A stretch of 24,809 nt of DNA from Flavobacteriales bacterium. Lineage in GTDB: Bacteria > Bacteroidota > Bacteroidia > Flavobacteriales > Flavobacteriaceae. The stretch spans positions 1-24,809 of the forward strand of contig NSHO01000008.1 in NCBI GenBank assembly GCA_002737105.1, written 5' to 3'. The translations under genes and the position numbers were made by a program. Positions 1-6,968 of this stretch are shown here, in pieces (the stretch's first letter is position 1; every line of letters starts with the position of its first letter). The notes below the pieces were generated by a model. That model saw nothing but the letters and a program-made list of their open reading frames with translations, ran no database searches and was not told the origin of the DNA.

Positions 1-538
1 CTAAAGGTCTGTATTCGACTCTATTCCACATATCAGAATTAGAGGAAGGTTGGTCTGCGTAAATTTGTGTCATAAATTCTACGTTGAAACGTAAAAAGTC
101 AATTAATTCACAAGAGGCATCTATTTCTGCTTGGTGTATCGTTTTAGATTGCGCAATCATGGTTGCAGCATTTATTTTTGCTCGGTAAGGTCCAGCGATT
201 AATTCTGCTGCTTTTAAAAAGATAGCGGCGCGTTGTTCCCAAGCCATGTTTGCCCATTTTGTTCTGCTTTCTAAAGCATTTGAAATGGCTTTTTCTACAT
301 GAGATTTTTCGGCTAAATGATAGGTTCCAACAACGTGTTGGTGATCATGTGGTGCCGACATATTTCTAGTGTTTCCTGTGAAAATTTCTTCTGAACCAAT
401 ATATAAAGGCACGTCAATTTTCGAATTCCACATGGTTTGGTATGCTTTTAAAACACTTATTTTTTCTGGAGAATTTGGTGAGTAGCTTTTAACAGGCTCG
501 TTCACCGCTTTCGGTATATTAAAAAATCCTTTTAACAT
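1..538 (-). CDS. pruA: L-glutamate gamma-semialdehyde (1-pyrroline-5-carboxylate) dehydrogenase, 5' part
   Basis: About 179 N-terminal residues are present, starting at an ATG at 538; the gene runs off the left edge of the window. The protein begins MLKGFFNIPKAVNEPVKSYS and shows the N-terminal aldehyde-dehydrogenase layout of PruA, with a KISVLKAYQTMWNSKIDVPL segment and a WANMAWEQRAAIFLKAAELI helix. PruA oxidises glutamate-5-semialdehyde to glutamate with NAD+, the second step of proline breakdown. The catalytic Cys and Glu lie in the missing part and cannot be checked. A Bacteroidetes -7 type box (593-600) lies upstream, and the leader between it and the start is a run of TAGATTAT-like repeats. 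The call rests on recognised family sequence. Confidence 0.93.
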   Translation of the reverse strand, partial: MLKGFFNIPKAVNEPVKSYSPNSPEKISVLKAYQTMWNSKIDVPLYIGSEEIFTGNTRNMSAPHDHQHVVGTYHLAEKSHVEKAISNALESRTKWANMAWEQRAAIFLKAAELIAGPYRAKINAATMIAQSKTIHQAEIDASCELIDFLRFNVEFMTQIYADQPSSNSDMWNRVEYRPL

Positions 539-542
539 TTAT

Positions 543-580
543 TAGATTATTAGATTATTAGACAAATTAGATTTTTAGAT
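543..580. repeat. TAGATTAT-type short tandem repeat in the pruA leader
   Basis: Units of 8-9 bp follow one another: tagattat (543-550), tagattat (551-558), tagacaaat (559-567), tagatttt (568-575) and the start of another tag unit at 576. The array sits between the candidate pruA promoter and its start codon, so it would be transcribed as 5' UTR. It is not CRISPR-like because there are no spacers. Confidence 0.7.
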
Positions 581-592
581 AAAAAACGTAAA

Positions 593-600
593 CAAAAGTA
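593..600 (-). promoter_or_regulatory. Candidate -7 promoter element of pruA
   Basis: On the minus strand this reads TACTTTTG, an exact match to the Bacteroidetes primary-sigma -7 consensus TAnnTTTG. It lies about 55 bases upstream of the pruA ATG. No clear -33 TTTG was seen at the expected distance. Confidence 0.5.
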
Positions 601-656
601 CAAAGGATTAATTGAATTCTAAAATAAATTATTGGCTTAGAAAGTTTGGGTTAAGT

Positions 657-1043
657 TTAATTAACCGCAAAAGGAACAATTAATTTAAAAGTAGGAATTT
701 GCACCTTGAAAATAGTATTGTTTGAAAAATTCGCCATGGTATAATAACCATTCATAGCGCCTAAAGTGCCTTTTAACATACAACCTGAGGAATAAATATA
801 TTTTTCGCCAGGAACAATAATAGGTGTTTGCCCAACTACGCCATCGCCGTCTACAGTTTCAATATCATTTAATGAATCGAAAATATTCCAATGACGGGTT
901 TGCAATTGGACCACATCCGAACTTAAATTTTCAATAGTAATTTGATAAGAAAAGGCATAGAGCATTTGATCCGCTTTATAATAAGTACCTTCGTAACTAG
1001 TACTCACCGAAATTTTAATATTACTTGTGATTTGAGTAGTCAT
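657..1043 (-). CDS. apaG: ApaG domain protein (Co2+/Mg2+ efflux protein ApaG)
   Basis: 128 residues, the usual length of stand-alone ApaG (DUF525) proteins. The fibronectin-III-like fold signature is present: a YAFSYQITIENLS strand near residues 29-41, RHWNI (50-54), the GDGVVGQTP glycine motif (66-74) and GCMLKGTLGAMNGYY (87-101). ApaG was linked in enterobacteria to cobalt resistance and magnesium efflux, but its biochemical role is unsettled. The protein has no signal peptide and should be cytoplasmic. It is 44 bases downstream of the plug gene on the same strand and could share its transcript. The ATG at 1043 fits the normal N-terminus. Confidence 0.93.
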   Translation of the reverse strand: MTTQITSNIKISVSTSYEGTYYKADQMLYAFSYQITIENLSSDVVQLQTRHWNIFDSLNDIETVDGDGVVGQTPIIVPGEKYIYSSGCMLKGTLGAMNGYYTMANFSNNTIFKVQIPTFKLIVPFAVN

Positions 1044-1087
1044 ATTGAATTTTTTGTTAAATCTGAAGGTTTAAAAATGCAAATTAA

Positions 1088-2329
1088 TTAATTTTTAATA
1101 TCAGTACTATTGGCTCTTCCGATACCTATAATTCTGTCGTAACGTTCAGCGCCACCTCGGTAATATACTAAAACAATATAATCGTTTTCTGTTAGATAAA
1201 AATTGCCGTCAATGGCATTTTGTTCATCAATTTTTCCGGTTTTATCTACTAAAGTATATTGATAATTGGTAAATCCTTGTTTTAACAAAATAGGTTTTTC
1301 AAACGTTTTGGTTTCGGAATTGTATTCCATTTTAAATTCATCTGAAATTTGATAATTGTTAAACATTCCAGTAACATAAATTGCTTTTTCTAATGGATTT
1401 ACATCAGTAGCCAAACCAAAGTAGACCCAACTATAGTCGGCTTCAATCGTGTTTTGCGTGGCATTCAAATTATTTACAAAAAAGTTACCATTAACATCAG
1501 GAAAATAAGTGTAAACTCTATTTTTTCTTTCTTCGTTTGTAAATAAAATGGTATTGTAAACATCTCCAGAAGTCACTTTAAAAACTGAGTTAGAAGCACC
1601 ACGAATATTTTTATTTTCGAAATTTAAAAATTCATTTCCTGCCCAAAATTGGGTTTCTTTGTTGTATCTGTAAATAAGCTGTGTGCCAATGGTATATTGT
1701 GGTTTGATATTATGAATAGCCGAATTTAATTTTCCATTTTGAAAAATAGAAACTTTTACGTTTTCCTTCGGGTTTTGTAATGGTTTGTCTTTATAATCGA
1801 TAAAAAACTCAATATTTTGTTTTTTATTCATTGTTTCCATATCACGAGAACGTCTGATAGTTATGCCAACAGCGGTATCGTCTTCGTAAATAATGAATTT
1901 TTTTGAAAACACAATTTCTTGATCTTCATCGAAAATTTTTACAATATAATTCCCGCTTTTAATAATTTGGTTAAATTTATTTGGAAAACTCAACGTGTAA
2001 TGAGAATAAATTTGCAAACAATTTAACGAGTTTTGATAATTTTGAATGCGTTGGTTGTCTAACCCATTTAAATATTCATTTTTAAGCAATTGACTTGGTG
2101 TCCAATCGTAATTGTATTGTTCAATTGTATAAAAATAATCCGCTTCGTTACCATATAAATCATCAAATTGCAAATCGAAATTTTCGCCTAATCTAAAAAA
2201 CGGAATTGTATTATTTACATTTTGCGAAAAAGTAATCGTTTTTAAATTGTATGGTGGTACGACTTCTTTTTCTTGCGAAAACACGAAAGTGGTAACCAAT
2301 ATGGTTATGATTTTTAAAAAATGCTTCAT
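1088..2329 (-). CDS. Type IX secretion system plug protein (DUF5103)
   Basis: 413 residues from the ATG at 2329; an in-frame TTG five codons upstream (2344) is a less likely start. The N-terminus (MKHFLKIITILVTTFVFSQ) is a Sec signal peptide with probable cleavage after FS or FSQ. The rest has the beta-rich, Asn/Tyr-rich look of DUF5103 proteins, including the ITIRRSRDMETMN stretch and a C-terminal VLVYYRGG segment. In Flavobacterium johnsoniae a member of this family was seen blocking the periplasmic face of the SprA translocon, hence the name plug; assigning that role here is by family. A near-consensus -7 box (TATCTTTA, 2349-2356, minus) precedes it. It shares strand and spacing with apaG. 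Confidence 0.85.
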   Translation of the reverse strand: MKHFLKIITILVTTFVFSQEKEVVPPYNLKTITFSQNVNNTIPFFRLGENFDLQFDDLYGNEADYFYTIEQYNYDWTPSQLLKNEYLNGLDNQRIQNYQNSLNCLQIYSHYTLSFPNKFNQIIKSGNYIVKIFDEDQEIVFSKKFIIYEDDTAVGITIRRSRDMETMNKKQNIEFFIDYKDKPLQNPKENVKVSIFQNGKLNSAIHNIKPQYTIGTQLIYRYNKETQFWAGNEFLNFENKNIRGASNSVFKVTSGDVYNTILFTNEERKNRVYTYFPDVNGNFFVNNLNATQNTIEADYSWVYFGLATDVNPLEKAIYVTGMFNNYQISDEFKMEYNSETKTFEKPILLKQGFTNYQYTLVDKTGKIDEQNAIDGNFYLTENDYIVLVYYRGGAERYDRIIGIGRANSTDIKN

Positions 2330-2377
2330 AGATTTTATTTTCAATTCATAAAGATATAAAAACTAATCTAAATATAA

Positions 2378-3148
2378 TTATTTATAAACCACAGGAATAA
2401 TTTCACCTTTAGCTAAGCAATATTTTTCAACTAAATCAGAAGGAATTGTAATTGTATAATCTATTTCTTCCACTCGGAAACCAATGCTTCTTAATTTGTC
2501 AAAATAATCTCTTCCATATACGCGAACGTGATCATATTGCCCAAAAATTCTAGCGCGTTCTTTTTGATCGGTAATCGTATCATCTGAAAACGTAACGGCT
2601 CTTTTTAAGTCTTGTGGAATTTGAAAAATCCCCATGCCGCCCGGTTTCATAACTCTGTACAATTCTTGCATTGCTTTTGTATCATCCGGAATGTGTTCTA
2701 AAACATGATTGCACAAAATAATGTCGTATGTATTATCTTGAAACGGCAAATTACAAATATTTGCTTTTACATCAGCCAAAGGCGAAAGTAAATCGGTAGT
2801 AGTGTAATCTAAATTAGTTTGTTTTTTAAAGCGTTTGTAAAATTCTTGTTCAGGGGCGAAATGTAGCACTTTTATTTTTTCTGTTGCCTTGAAAAAGTTG
2901 GTTTCATTTTGAAGATACAACCATAACAAACGGTGTCTTTCTAAAGATAAAGTACTAGGAGACAATACGTTGTTTCTTTGAGTTCCGTAACCGTAAGGCA
3001 AAAACATCTTGAAACTATTTCCATCAATTGGATCCGTAAATTTATTTCCTTTTAAAAAAAACGCGATAATTGGTCGTGCCACAATACTTAATCTAATTAA
3101 GATAGGACGCGGAATGGTATTCAGTATAAATTTAAATATTTTTTTCAT
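2378..3148 (-). CDS. Class I SAM-dependent methyltransferase
   Basis: 256 residues from the ATG at 3148; the frame stays open to a GTG at 3178, but those ten codons lie in repeat-like leader sequence and MKKIFKFILN is a natural start. The Rossmann methyltransferase core is visible: motif I KVLHFAPE (93-100), the acidic YTTTDL strand end, ICNLPF, motif IV-like DIILCNHVLEHIPDD (142-156) and motif VI RVMKPGG (165-171). This is the Methyltransf_11 pattern. The N-terminal 35 residues are hydrophobic and basic, suggesting membrane association. The substrate is unknown. It is upstream of the plug gene with a 48-base gap. Confidence 0.85.
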   Translation of the reverse strand: MKKIFKFILNTIPRPILIRLSIVARPIIAFFLKGNKFTDPIDGNSFKMFLPYGYGTQRNNVLSPSTLSLERHRLLWLYLQNETNFFKATEKIKVLHFAPEQEFYKRFKKQTNLDYTTTDLLSPLADVKANICNLPFQDNTYDIILCNHVLEHIPDDTKAMQELYRVMKPGGMGIFQIPQDLKRAVTFSDDTITDQKERARIFGQYDHVRVYGRDYFDKLRSIGFRVEEIDYTITIPSDLVEKYCLAKGEIIPVVYK

Positions 3149-3173
3149 AATGTAGTTACACAAAGAAATTAAG

Positions 3174-3204
3174 AACACAGATTTTCACAAATTTCACTGA
3201 TTTG
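3174..3204. repeat. CACAGATTT-type repeat, left copy beside the GxxExxY gene
   Basis: Reads aacacagattttcacaaa then tttcactgatttg, a degenerate run of a roughly ten-base CACAGATTT word. It ends four bases from the stop codon of the GxxExxY gene. An inverted relative is at 3627-3654 on the other side of that gene. Confidence 0.65.
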
Positions 3205-3207
3205 ATT

Positions 3208-3582
3208 TTATAAAATTAAACGTTTATATTTTAAACTATCTTCGCCAAAATTGGCTAAAATTCCAACCTTGTTTTTTGAAGCTGCAAGATAGTTTAATAC
3301 TTGTTTTGTTTCACTACTTGTTAATTCTTGTATGGCTTTTAATTCTAAAATAATTTCATCATAAACGGTAAAATCAGAATAATAATAGCTTGATAATTGG
3401 ACGCCTTTATATTCAATATTGTATTGATGTTCTCTAGTATATGGAATGTTATTTAATTTGAATTCAATTTCTAAAGCATCACCATATACTTTTTCATTAT
3501 GCCCTTTTCCTAAATATTTATGTACTTCCATACATAAACCAATTATTTTATAAGTTTCGTCTTTTAAATAAAATTCATTCAT
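3208..3582 (-). CDS. GxxExxY family protein (PD-(D/E)xK nuclease-like)
   Basis: 124 residues, the family's usual size (PDDEXK_3). The naming motif is GHNEKVY (27-33). A nuclease-like core can be read as E30, D70 (YSDF) and E80-L-K82 (ILELKA), so the putative metal and catalytic residues appear intact. The C-terminus (LNYLAASKNKVGILANFG, then a short tail) is also typical. No substrate or phenotype is firmly established for these proteins; a DNA-nuclease role is inferred from the fold. The gene stands alone, with no toxin, antitoxin or restriction gene beside it, and is bracketed by inverted short repeats. No good promoter box was found. It could be a small mobile or scavenged gene. Confidence 0.88.
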   Translation of the reverse strand: MNEFYLKDETYKIIGLCMEVHKYLGKGHNEKVYGDALEIEFKLNNIPYTREHQYNIEYKGVQLSSYYYSDFTVYDEIILELKAIQELTSSETKQVLNYLAASKNKVGILANFGEDSLKYKRLIL

Positions 3583-3626
3583 ACTATAATTTTTAACCTA
3601 GATTACAATAAATTAACACAAAATTT

Positions 3627-3654
3627 TCTGTGTAAATCTGTGAAATCTGTGTTT
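3627..3654. repeat. CACAGATTT-type repeat, right (inverted) copy
   Basis: On the plus strand this reads tctgtgtaaatctgtgaaat followed by ctgtgttt. Its complement, AAACACAGATTTCACAGATT and onward, aligns with most of the copy at 3174-3204. Together they flank the GxxExxY gene as imperfect inverted repeats. Confidence 0.65.
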
Positions 3655-3676
3655 AATTTTTTTTAATCTTTTGGAA

Positions 3677-4495
3677 TTATAAAACTAAAGCCACGCTTCT
3701 CAACCCGTCTTCTTCATTACTTACAATTCCCAAAGCTTCATAAATGTATGCGAAAGTAGAAAGTAATTCTGGTTTTCCGTTTACTATGGCTACATCATGT
3801 TCAAAGTGTGCGGAAGGTTTGTTGTCAGCTGTAGTAATTGTCCAGCCATCTTTGTGCTGAACGATATTTTTGGTGCCTAAATTTATCATTGGTTCAATAG
3901 CAATTACCATTCCGTTGACTAATTTTTTTCCATGTCCACGTTTGCCATAATTTGCTACTTCTGGATCTTCGTGCATTTTTCTTCCTAAACCATGTCCGCA
4001 TAGTTCACGGACTACGCCATAACCATGACTTTCACAATACGTCTGAATGGCATATCCAATATCTTCCACGCGATTGCCTACTTTTGTTTCTCTAACGCCT
4101 ATATATAATGATTCTTTGGTAACTTGTAATAGTTTTTTGGTTGCCTCAGCCACTTCACCCACTTCAAAAGTATAAGCGTGGTCTCCGTAAAATCCGTTTT
4201 TTAACGTACCGCAATCAACTGAAATAATGTCGCCATCTTGCAAAGGAATATTATTTGGAATACCATGAACTACTTGTGTATTAGGACTCATGCATAACGA
4301 ATTTGGAAAACCATACATGCCTTTAAATGCTGGTTCTGCTCCGTGGTCGCGAATAAATTGTTCTGCTAATTTATCTAAATGTAGTGTGGTAACTCCGGGT
4401 TTTATTTCCTTTGCAATCATGCCTAAAGTTTTGGAAACAATTAGGGCACTTTCGCGCATTAATTCTATTTCTTCTGCGGTTTTTATAATAATCAT
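3677..4495 (-). CDS. map: Type I methionine aminopeptidase
   Basis: 272 residues, full length for a type I enzyme without N-terminal zinc fingers. It removes the initiator methionine from new proteins in the cytoplasm. The five metal ligands of the pita-bread fold can be placed: D94 (ISVDCG), D105 (FYGDHA), H168 (CGHGLG), E201 (AIEPM) and E232 (HFEHDVAI). The substrate-binding histidine is H77 (VVHGIP). The start is ATG at 4495, just downstream of a TACTTTTG box. The upstream neighbour on the same strand is a decayed TolC-family fragment, so map probably has its own promoter. Confidence 0.97.
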   Translation of the reverse strand: MIIIKTAEEIELMRESALIVSKTLGMIAKEIKPGVTTLHLDKLAEQFIRDHGAEPAFKGMYGFPNSLCMSPNTQVVHGIPNNIPLQDGDIISVDCGTLKNGFYGDHAYTFEVGEVAEATKKLLQVTKESLYIGVRETKVGNRVEDIGYAIQTYCESHGYGVVRELCGHGLGRKMHEDPEVANYGKRGHGKKLVNGMVIAIEPMINLGTKNIVQHKDGWTITTADNKPSAHFEHDVAIVNGKPELLSTFAYIYEALGIVSNEEDGLRSVALVL

Positions 4496-4514
4496 CTTCT
4501 TGAAATTGAGACAA

Positions 4515-4522
4515 CAAAAGTA
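4515..4522 (-). promoter_or_regulatory. Candidate -7 promoter element of map
   Basis: Minus strand TACTTTTG matches TAnnTTTG exactly, 19 bases upstream of the map ATG. It lies just past the stop codon of the TolC-like remnant. Confidence 0.5.
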
Positions 4523-4527
4523 AATAA

Positions 4528-4707
4528 TTAATTTGGATTGGCTATTGTTTTATATAAATCCGCATTTGAAATGTAAAACCTGTTTTCAATTAAAATTTTT
4601 GACAATTGTGCTAAAACTAAATTGTTTTCACGTGTATTTATTAAAAATAAAGAACTTTCTCCCATTTGAAAAAGTCGCTCTTCCGAGTTTTGTATGGCTG
4701 AATTATC
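4528..4707 (-). pseudogene. C-terminal remnant of a TolC-family outer-membrane efflux protein
   Basis: Minus strand translation gives about 59 residues ending at TAA (4528-4530), including ERLFQMGESSLFLINTREN and a following long helix, LVLAQLSKILIENRF. The G-E-S-S-L-F-L-(I/V)-N-x-R-E signature and the LxxAxLxxIxLxNxF helix are characteristic of the last coiled-coil hairpin of Bacteroidetes TolC/OEP proteins, which are normally over 400 residues. Everything N-terminal is missing: the fragment begins right after the gldC stop codon, in a different frame, and has no start codon except an internal ATG. It is best read as the leftover of a deletion that fused the sequence after gldC to the tail of an efflux gene. 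Confidence 0.72.
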
Positions 4708-4715
4708 TTTTAAAA

Positions 4716-5048
4716 TTATTCTTTCTTTAGTTCGAGTTTTTCGGCAAAGTAATCACAAAAATCGGTCATGGCACCCGTCATTTTTTCATCGCCAGTGGCA
4801 CGTTGAAATGTATCTGTCATAGCTACTAAAGTTTGATGGAAAAATATTTTCATTTCATCAACCGGCATGTCTTTTGTCCATAAATCAATACGAAGTGTTT
4901 CTTTTGCTTTCGCATCCCAAATGGATAACAAAACTGTTTTAGCTTCTTCGTTATTTACACCGCCGTCTTGTGCTGACCAAGTTAATTTTTCTGGGACATT
5001 ATTTTGGTCTAAATCTATAATTACTTTTATTTCTGATGTTTTGCTCAT
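4716..5048 (-). CDS. gldC: Gliding motility protein GldC
   Basis: 110 residues beginning MSKTSEIKVIIDLDQNNVPE, with IWDAKAKETLRIDLWTKDMP and the C-terminal DFCDYFAEKLELKKE, a full-length match to the GldC family as I recall it. GldC is a small cytoplasmic protein found with GldB in gliding Bacteroidetes; its loss impairs but does not abolish gliding in F. johnsoniae. It follows gldB by 58 bases on the same strand, the conserved gldB-gldC order. Its molecular role is not established. Confidence 0.93.
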   Translation of the reverse strand: MSKTSEIKVIIDLDQNNVPEKLTWSAQDGGVNNEEAKTVLLSIWDAKAKETLRIDLWTKDMPVDEMKIFFHQTLVAMTDTFQRATGDEKMTGAMTDFCDYFAEKLELKKE

Positions 5049-5106
5049 TTTTTTTGGTAAAAGGTTTTGGGTAAAGGGTTTAATATGAAAAACAATAGTA
5101 TTTTAC

Positions 5107-6069
5107 TTACTGTTTTTTTGGTTTGTATTTCGATTTATTAAAAATCGTAGTTGGTTCTGTTTTTAATAATTGGTCTAAAGTTACTTCATTATTTTCCATG
5201 TAACTTTTTACAATTTGCCAACCTAACCACTGGCCAACTCTTCCGGGTGATTCTTTATCTATTTCCAAATAGAATTTAGTAAATGGAGCATCTTCAATAA
5301 ACCGTTGGTAATTTTTTATATTATTATCGTACAACAATTTTTCCTCAACTAAATAACTCCACATTTGCAATTCGTTTTCTAAACAGAATTTTTCTTGCAG
5401 TTCTGTATATCCAATTTTTTGATAATTAGGCGTTTCAGGAAGTAAAAGATCTTTTAAATAATGTAATTTTCCATAATAAATCATTTCACTAATTAAAGTT
5501 TTGTCTTGTGAAGGCACAATTTTTCTGTACGCAAAATTAGTTACTAAATCCGGTAATATTTGATGAGGTTCTAAGTTGGCTTTCTGATATTCTGAAAATG
5601 GTTCATAAAATTTATGATTTTTTCCTAAATAGGTATCTAAAGAAATTAAGATTAAATCGTTGGTGTAAAATGCTTTTTTATCAATTAAAACTTCATTAAC
5701 CAAAGTAATTACTCTTGGTGTTTTTTCTTCAGGAAAATAATGTTTAATTCGCGAAACCAGCATTTCTAACCCACTTTCAAATTTTGAATTGTCTGGAAAT
5801 TGTTTAGTAACTTCTACATTTAATTCTTTAAAAATTGGATCATTTAGTTTGGCATACCAAATTGAATCTGGAAATTGCGTTGGAAATAAAAATGGATATT
5901 GTTTTTTTAAATCGGGTAAAGTTTTTGGAGTAGCCGCAGCATAAGATTTATCGAAACGTTCGATATCTAAATCTATTGTTTTTTTGATATCTACAATTTC
6001 AATAGCATCATTTTTTTTACATTGTAGGAAGCAAAAAACTGAAATTAGCAAGAAGATTAATTTTTTCAT
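5107..6069 (-). CDS. gldB: Gliding motility lipoprotein GldB
   Basis: 320 residues. The N-terminus MKKLIFLLISVFCFLQCKKN is a lipoprotein signal with C17 as the likely acylated cysteine; the -1 Gln is unusual for a strict lipobox. Family sequence includes LKKQYPFLFPTQFPDSIWYA, LISLDTYLGKNHKFY and the C-terminal SPGRVGQWLGWQIVKSYMEN, which resembles the metal-free zincin-like fold proposed for GldB. GldB is required for gliding in F. johnsoniae. It leads the gldB-gldC pair, with a TATATTTG promoter box at 6110-6117 and a divergent nadE upstream. Confidence 0.94.
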   Translation of the reverse strand: MKKLIFLLISVFCFLQCKKNDAIEIVDIKKTIDLDIERFDKSYAAATPKTLPDLKKQYPFLFPTQFPDSIWYAKLNDPIFKELNVEVTKQFPDNSKFESGLEMLVSRIKHYFPEEKTPRVITLVNEVLIDKKAFYTNDLILISLDTYLGKNHKFYEPFSEYQKANLEPHQILPDLVTNFAYRKIVPSQDKTLISEMIYYGKLHYLKDLLLPETPNYQKIGYTELQEKFCLENELQMWSYLVEEKLLYDNNIKNYQRFIEDAPFTKFYLEIDKESPGRVGQWLGWQIVKSYMENNEVTLDQLLKTEPTTIFNKSKYKPKKQ

Positions 6070-6109
6070 TGTATGAAATTTACTATTTTTATCAAAAATT
6101 ACTGAACTG

Positions 6110-6117
6110 CAAATATA
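6110..6117 (-). promoter_or_regulatory. Candidate -7 promoter element of gldB-gldC
   Basis: Minus strand TATATTTG fits TAnnTTTG, 40 bases upstream of the gldB ATG in the divergent region shared with nadE. No equally good element was found for nadE. Confidence 0.5.
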
Positions 6118-6148
6118 TAATTATATACCTAAATTATTTATTAAAATT

Positions 6149-6958
6149 ATGTCAAATAAAACAACGCTACATTTAGAAGGAATTCAAACACATATTGTCA
6201 ATTGGTTGAAAACTTATGCAGAAAATTCTGGTGTAAAAGGTTTTGTTATTGGAATTTCTGGCGGAATAGACAGCGCCTTAACCTCAACATTATGCGCTCA
6301 AACAGGTTTCCAGGTATTGTGTGTGGAAATGCCAATACACCAAGCAGAAAGTCACGTAAATAGAGCGAACGAACATATAAATCAGTTAAAAAAACGTTTT
6401 CCAAATGTGATTAACGAAAGAGTTCATTTAACTCCGAGTTTTGAAACATTTAAAAATAGCGTGCCAAATACTGAAAATGAAGCAGTTTTATCAATTACTT
6501 TAGCTAATACCAGAGCTCGTTTACGAATGACAACTTTGTATTATTTGGCAGGAATTCATGGATTTTTAGTTGCAGGAACAGGAAATAAAGTAGAAGATTT
6601 TGGCGTTGGATTTTACACAAAATATGGTGATGGCGGCGTAGATATAAGTCCGATTGCAGATTTAATGAAAAGCGAAGTGCGACAATTGGCTAAATTTGTG
6701 GGTGTACCTGAAAGTATTATTGTAGCTAAACCAACGGATGGACTTTTTGGTGATGATAGAAGCGATGAAGACCAATTAGGCGCTTCTTATGACGAGTTAG
6801 AGTGGGCGATGGAAGCAATGGAAAATGGAAAAACCATTGAAAATTTTGAAGGAAGACAAGCAGAAGTTTTTAAAATTTTTAAACGATTAAATACTGTAAA
6901 TCAACATAAAATGCAACCCATTCCGGTTTGTGAAATTCCAAAATCATTAAGAAGTTAA
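6149..6958 (+). CDS. nadE: NAD+ synthase (ammonia-dependent)
   Basis: 269 residues. The P-loop of N-type ATP pyrophosphatases is SGGIDS (37-42), followed by the GTGNKVEDFGVGFYTKYGDG block and DISPIADLMKSEVRQLA, all typical of NadE. No glutaminase domain is present, so the enzyme should use free ammonia to amidate nicotinic acid adenine dinucleotide at the last step of NAD+ synthesis. Cytoplasmic. It is divergent from gldB and ends 10 bases before the dnaG stop codon on the opposite strand. The ATG at 6149 fits the family start. Confidence 0.96.
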   Translation: MSNKTTLHLEGIQTHIVNWLKTYAENSGVKGFVIGISGGIDSALTSTLCAQTGFQVLCVEMPIHQAESHVNRANEHINQLKKRFPNVINERVHLTPSFETFKNSVPNTENEAVLSITLANTRARLRMTTLYYLAGIHGFLVAGTGNKVEDFGVGFYTKYGDGGVDISPIADLMKSEVRQLAKFVGVPESIIVAKPTDGLFGDDRSDEDQLGASYDELEWAMEAMENGKTIENFEGRQAEVFKIFKRLNTVNQHKMQPIPVCEIPKSLRS

Positions 6959-6968
6959 AATATAAACT

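Noticed and set aside
543..580. Possible CRISPR array
   Set aside because: Units of 8-9 bp abut with no spacers and no cas genes are present.
4533..4730. Plus-strand open frame of 65 codons
   Set aside because: It is antisense to the TolC-like remnant and looks like no protein; the minus strand carries the recognisable motif.
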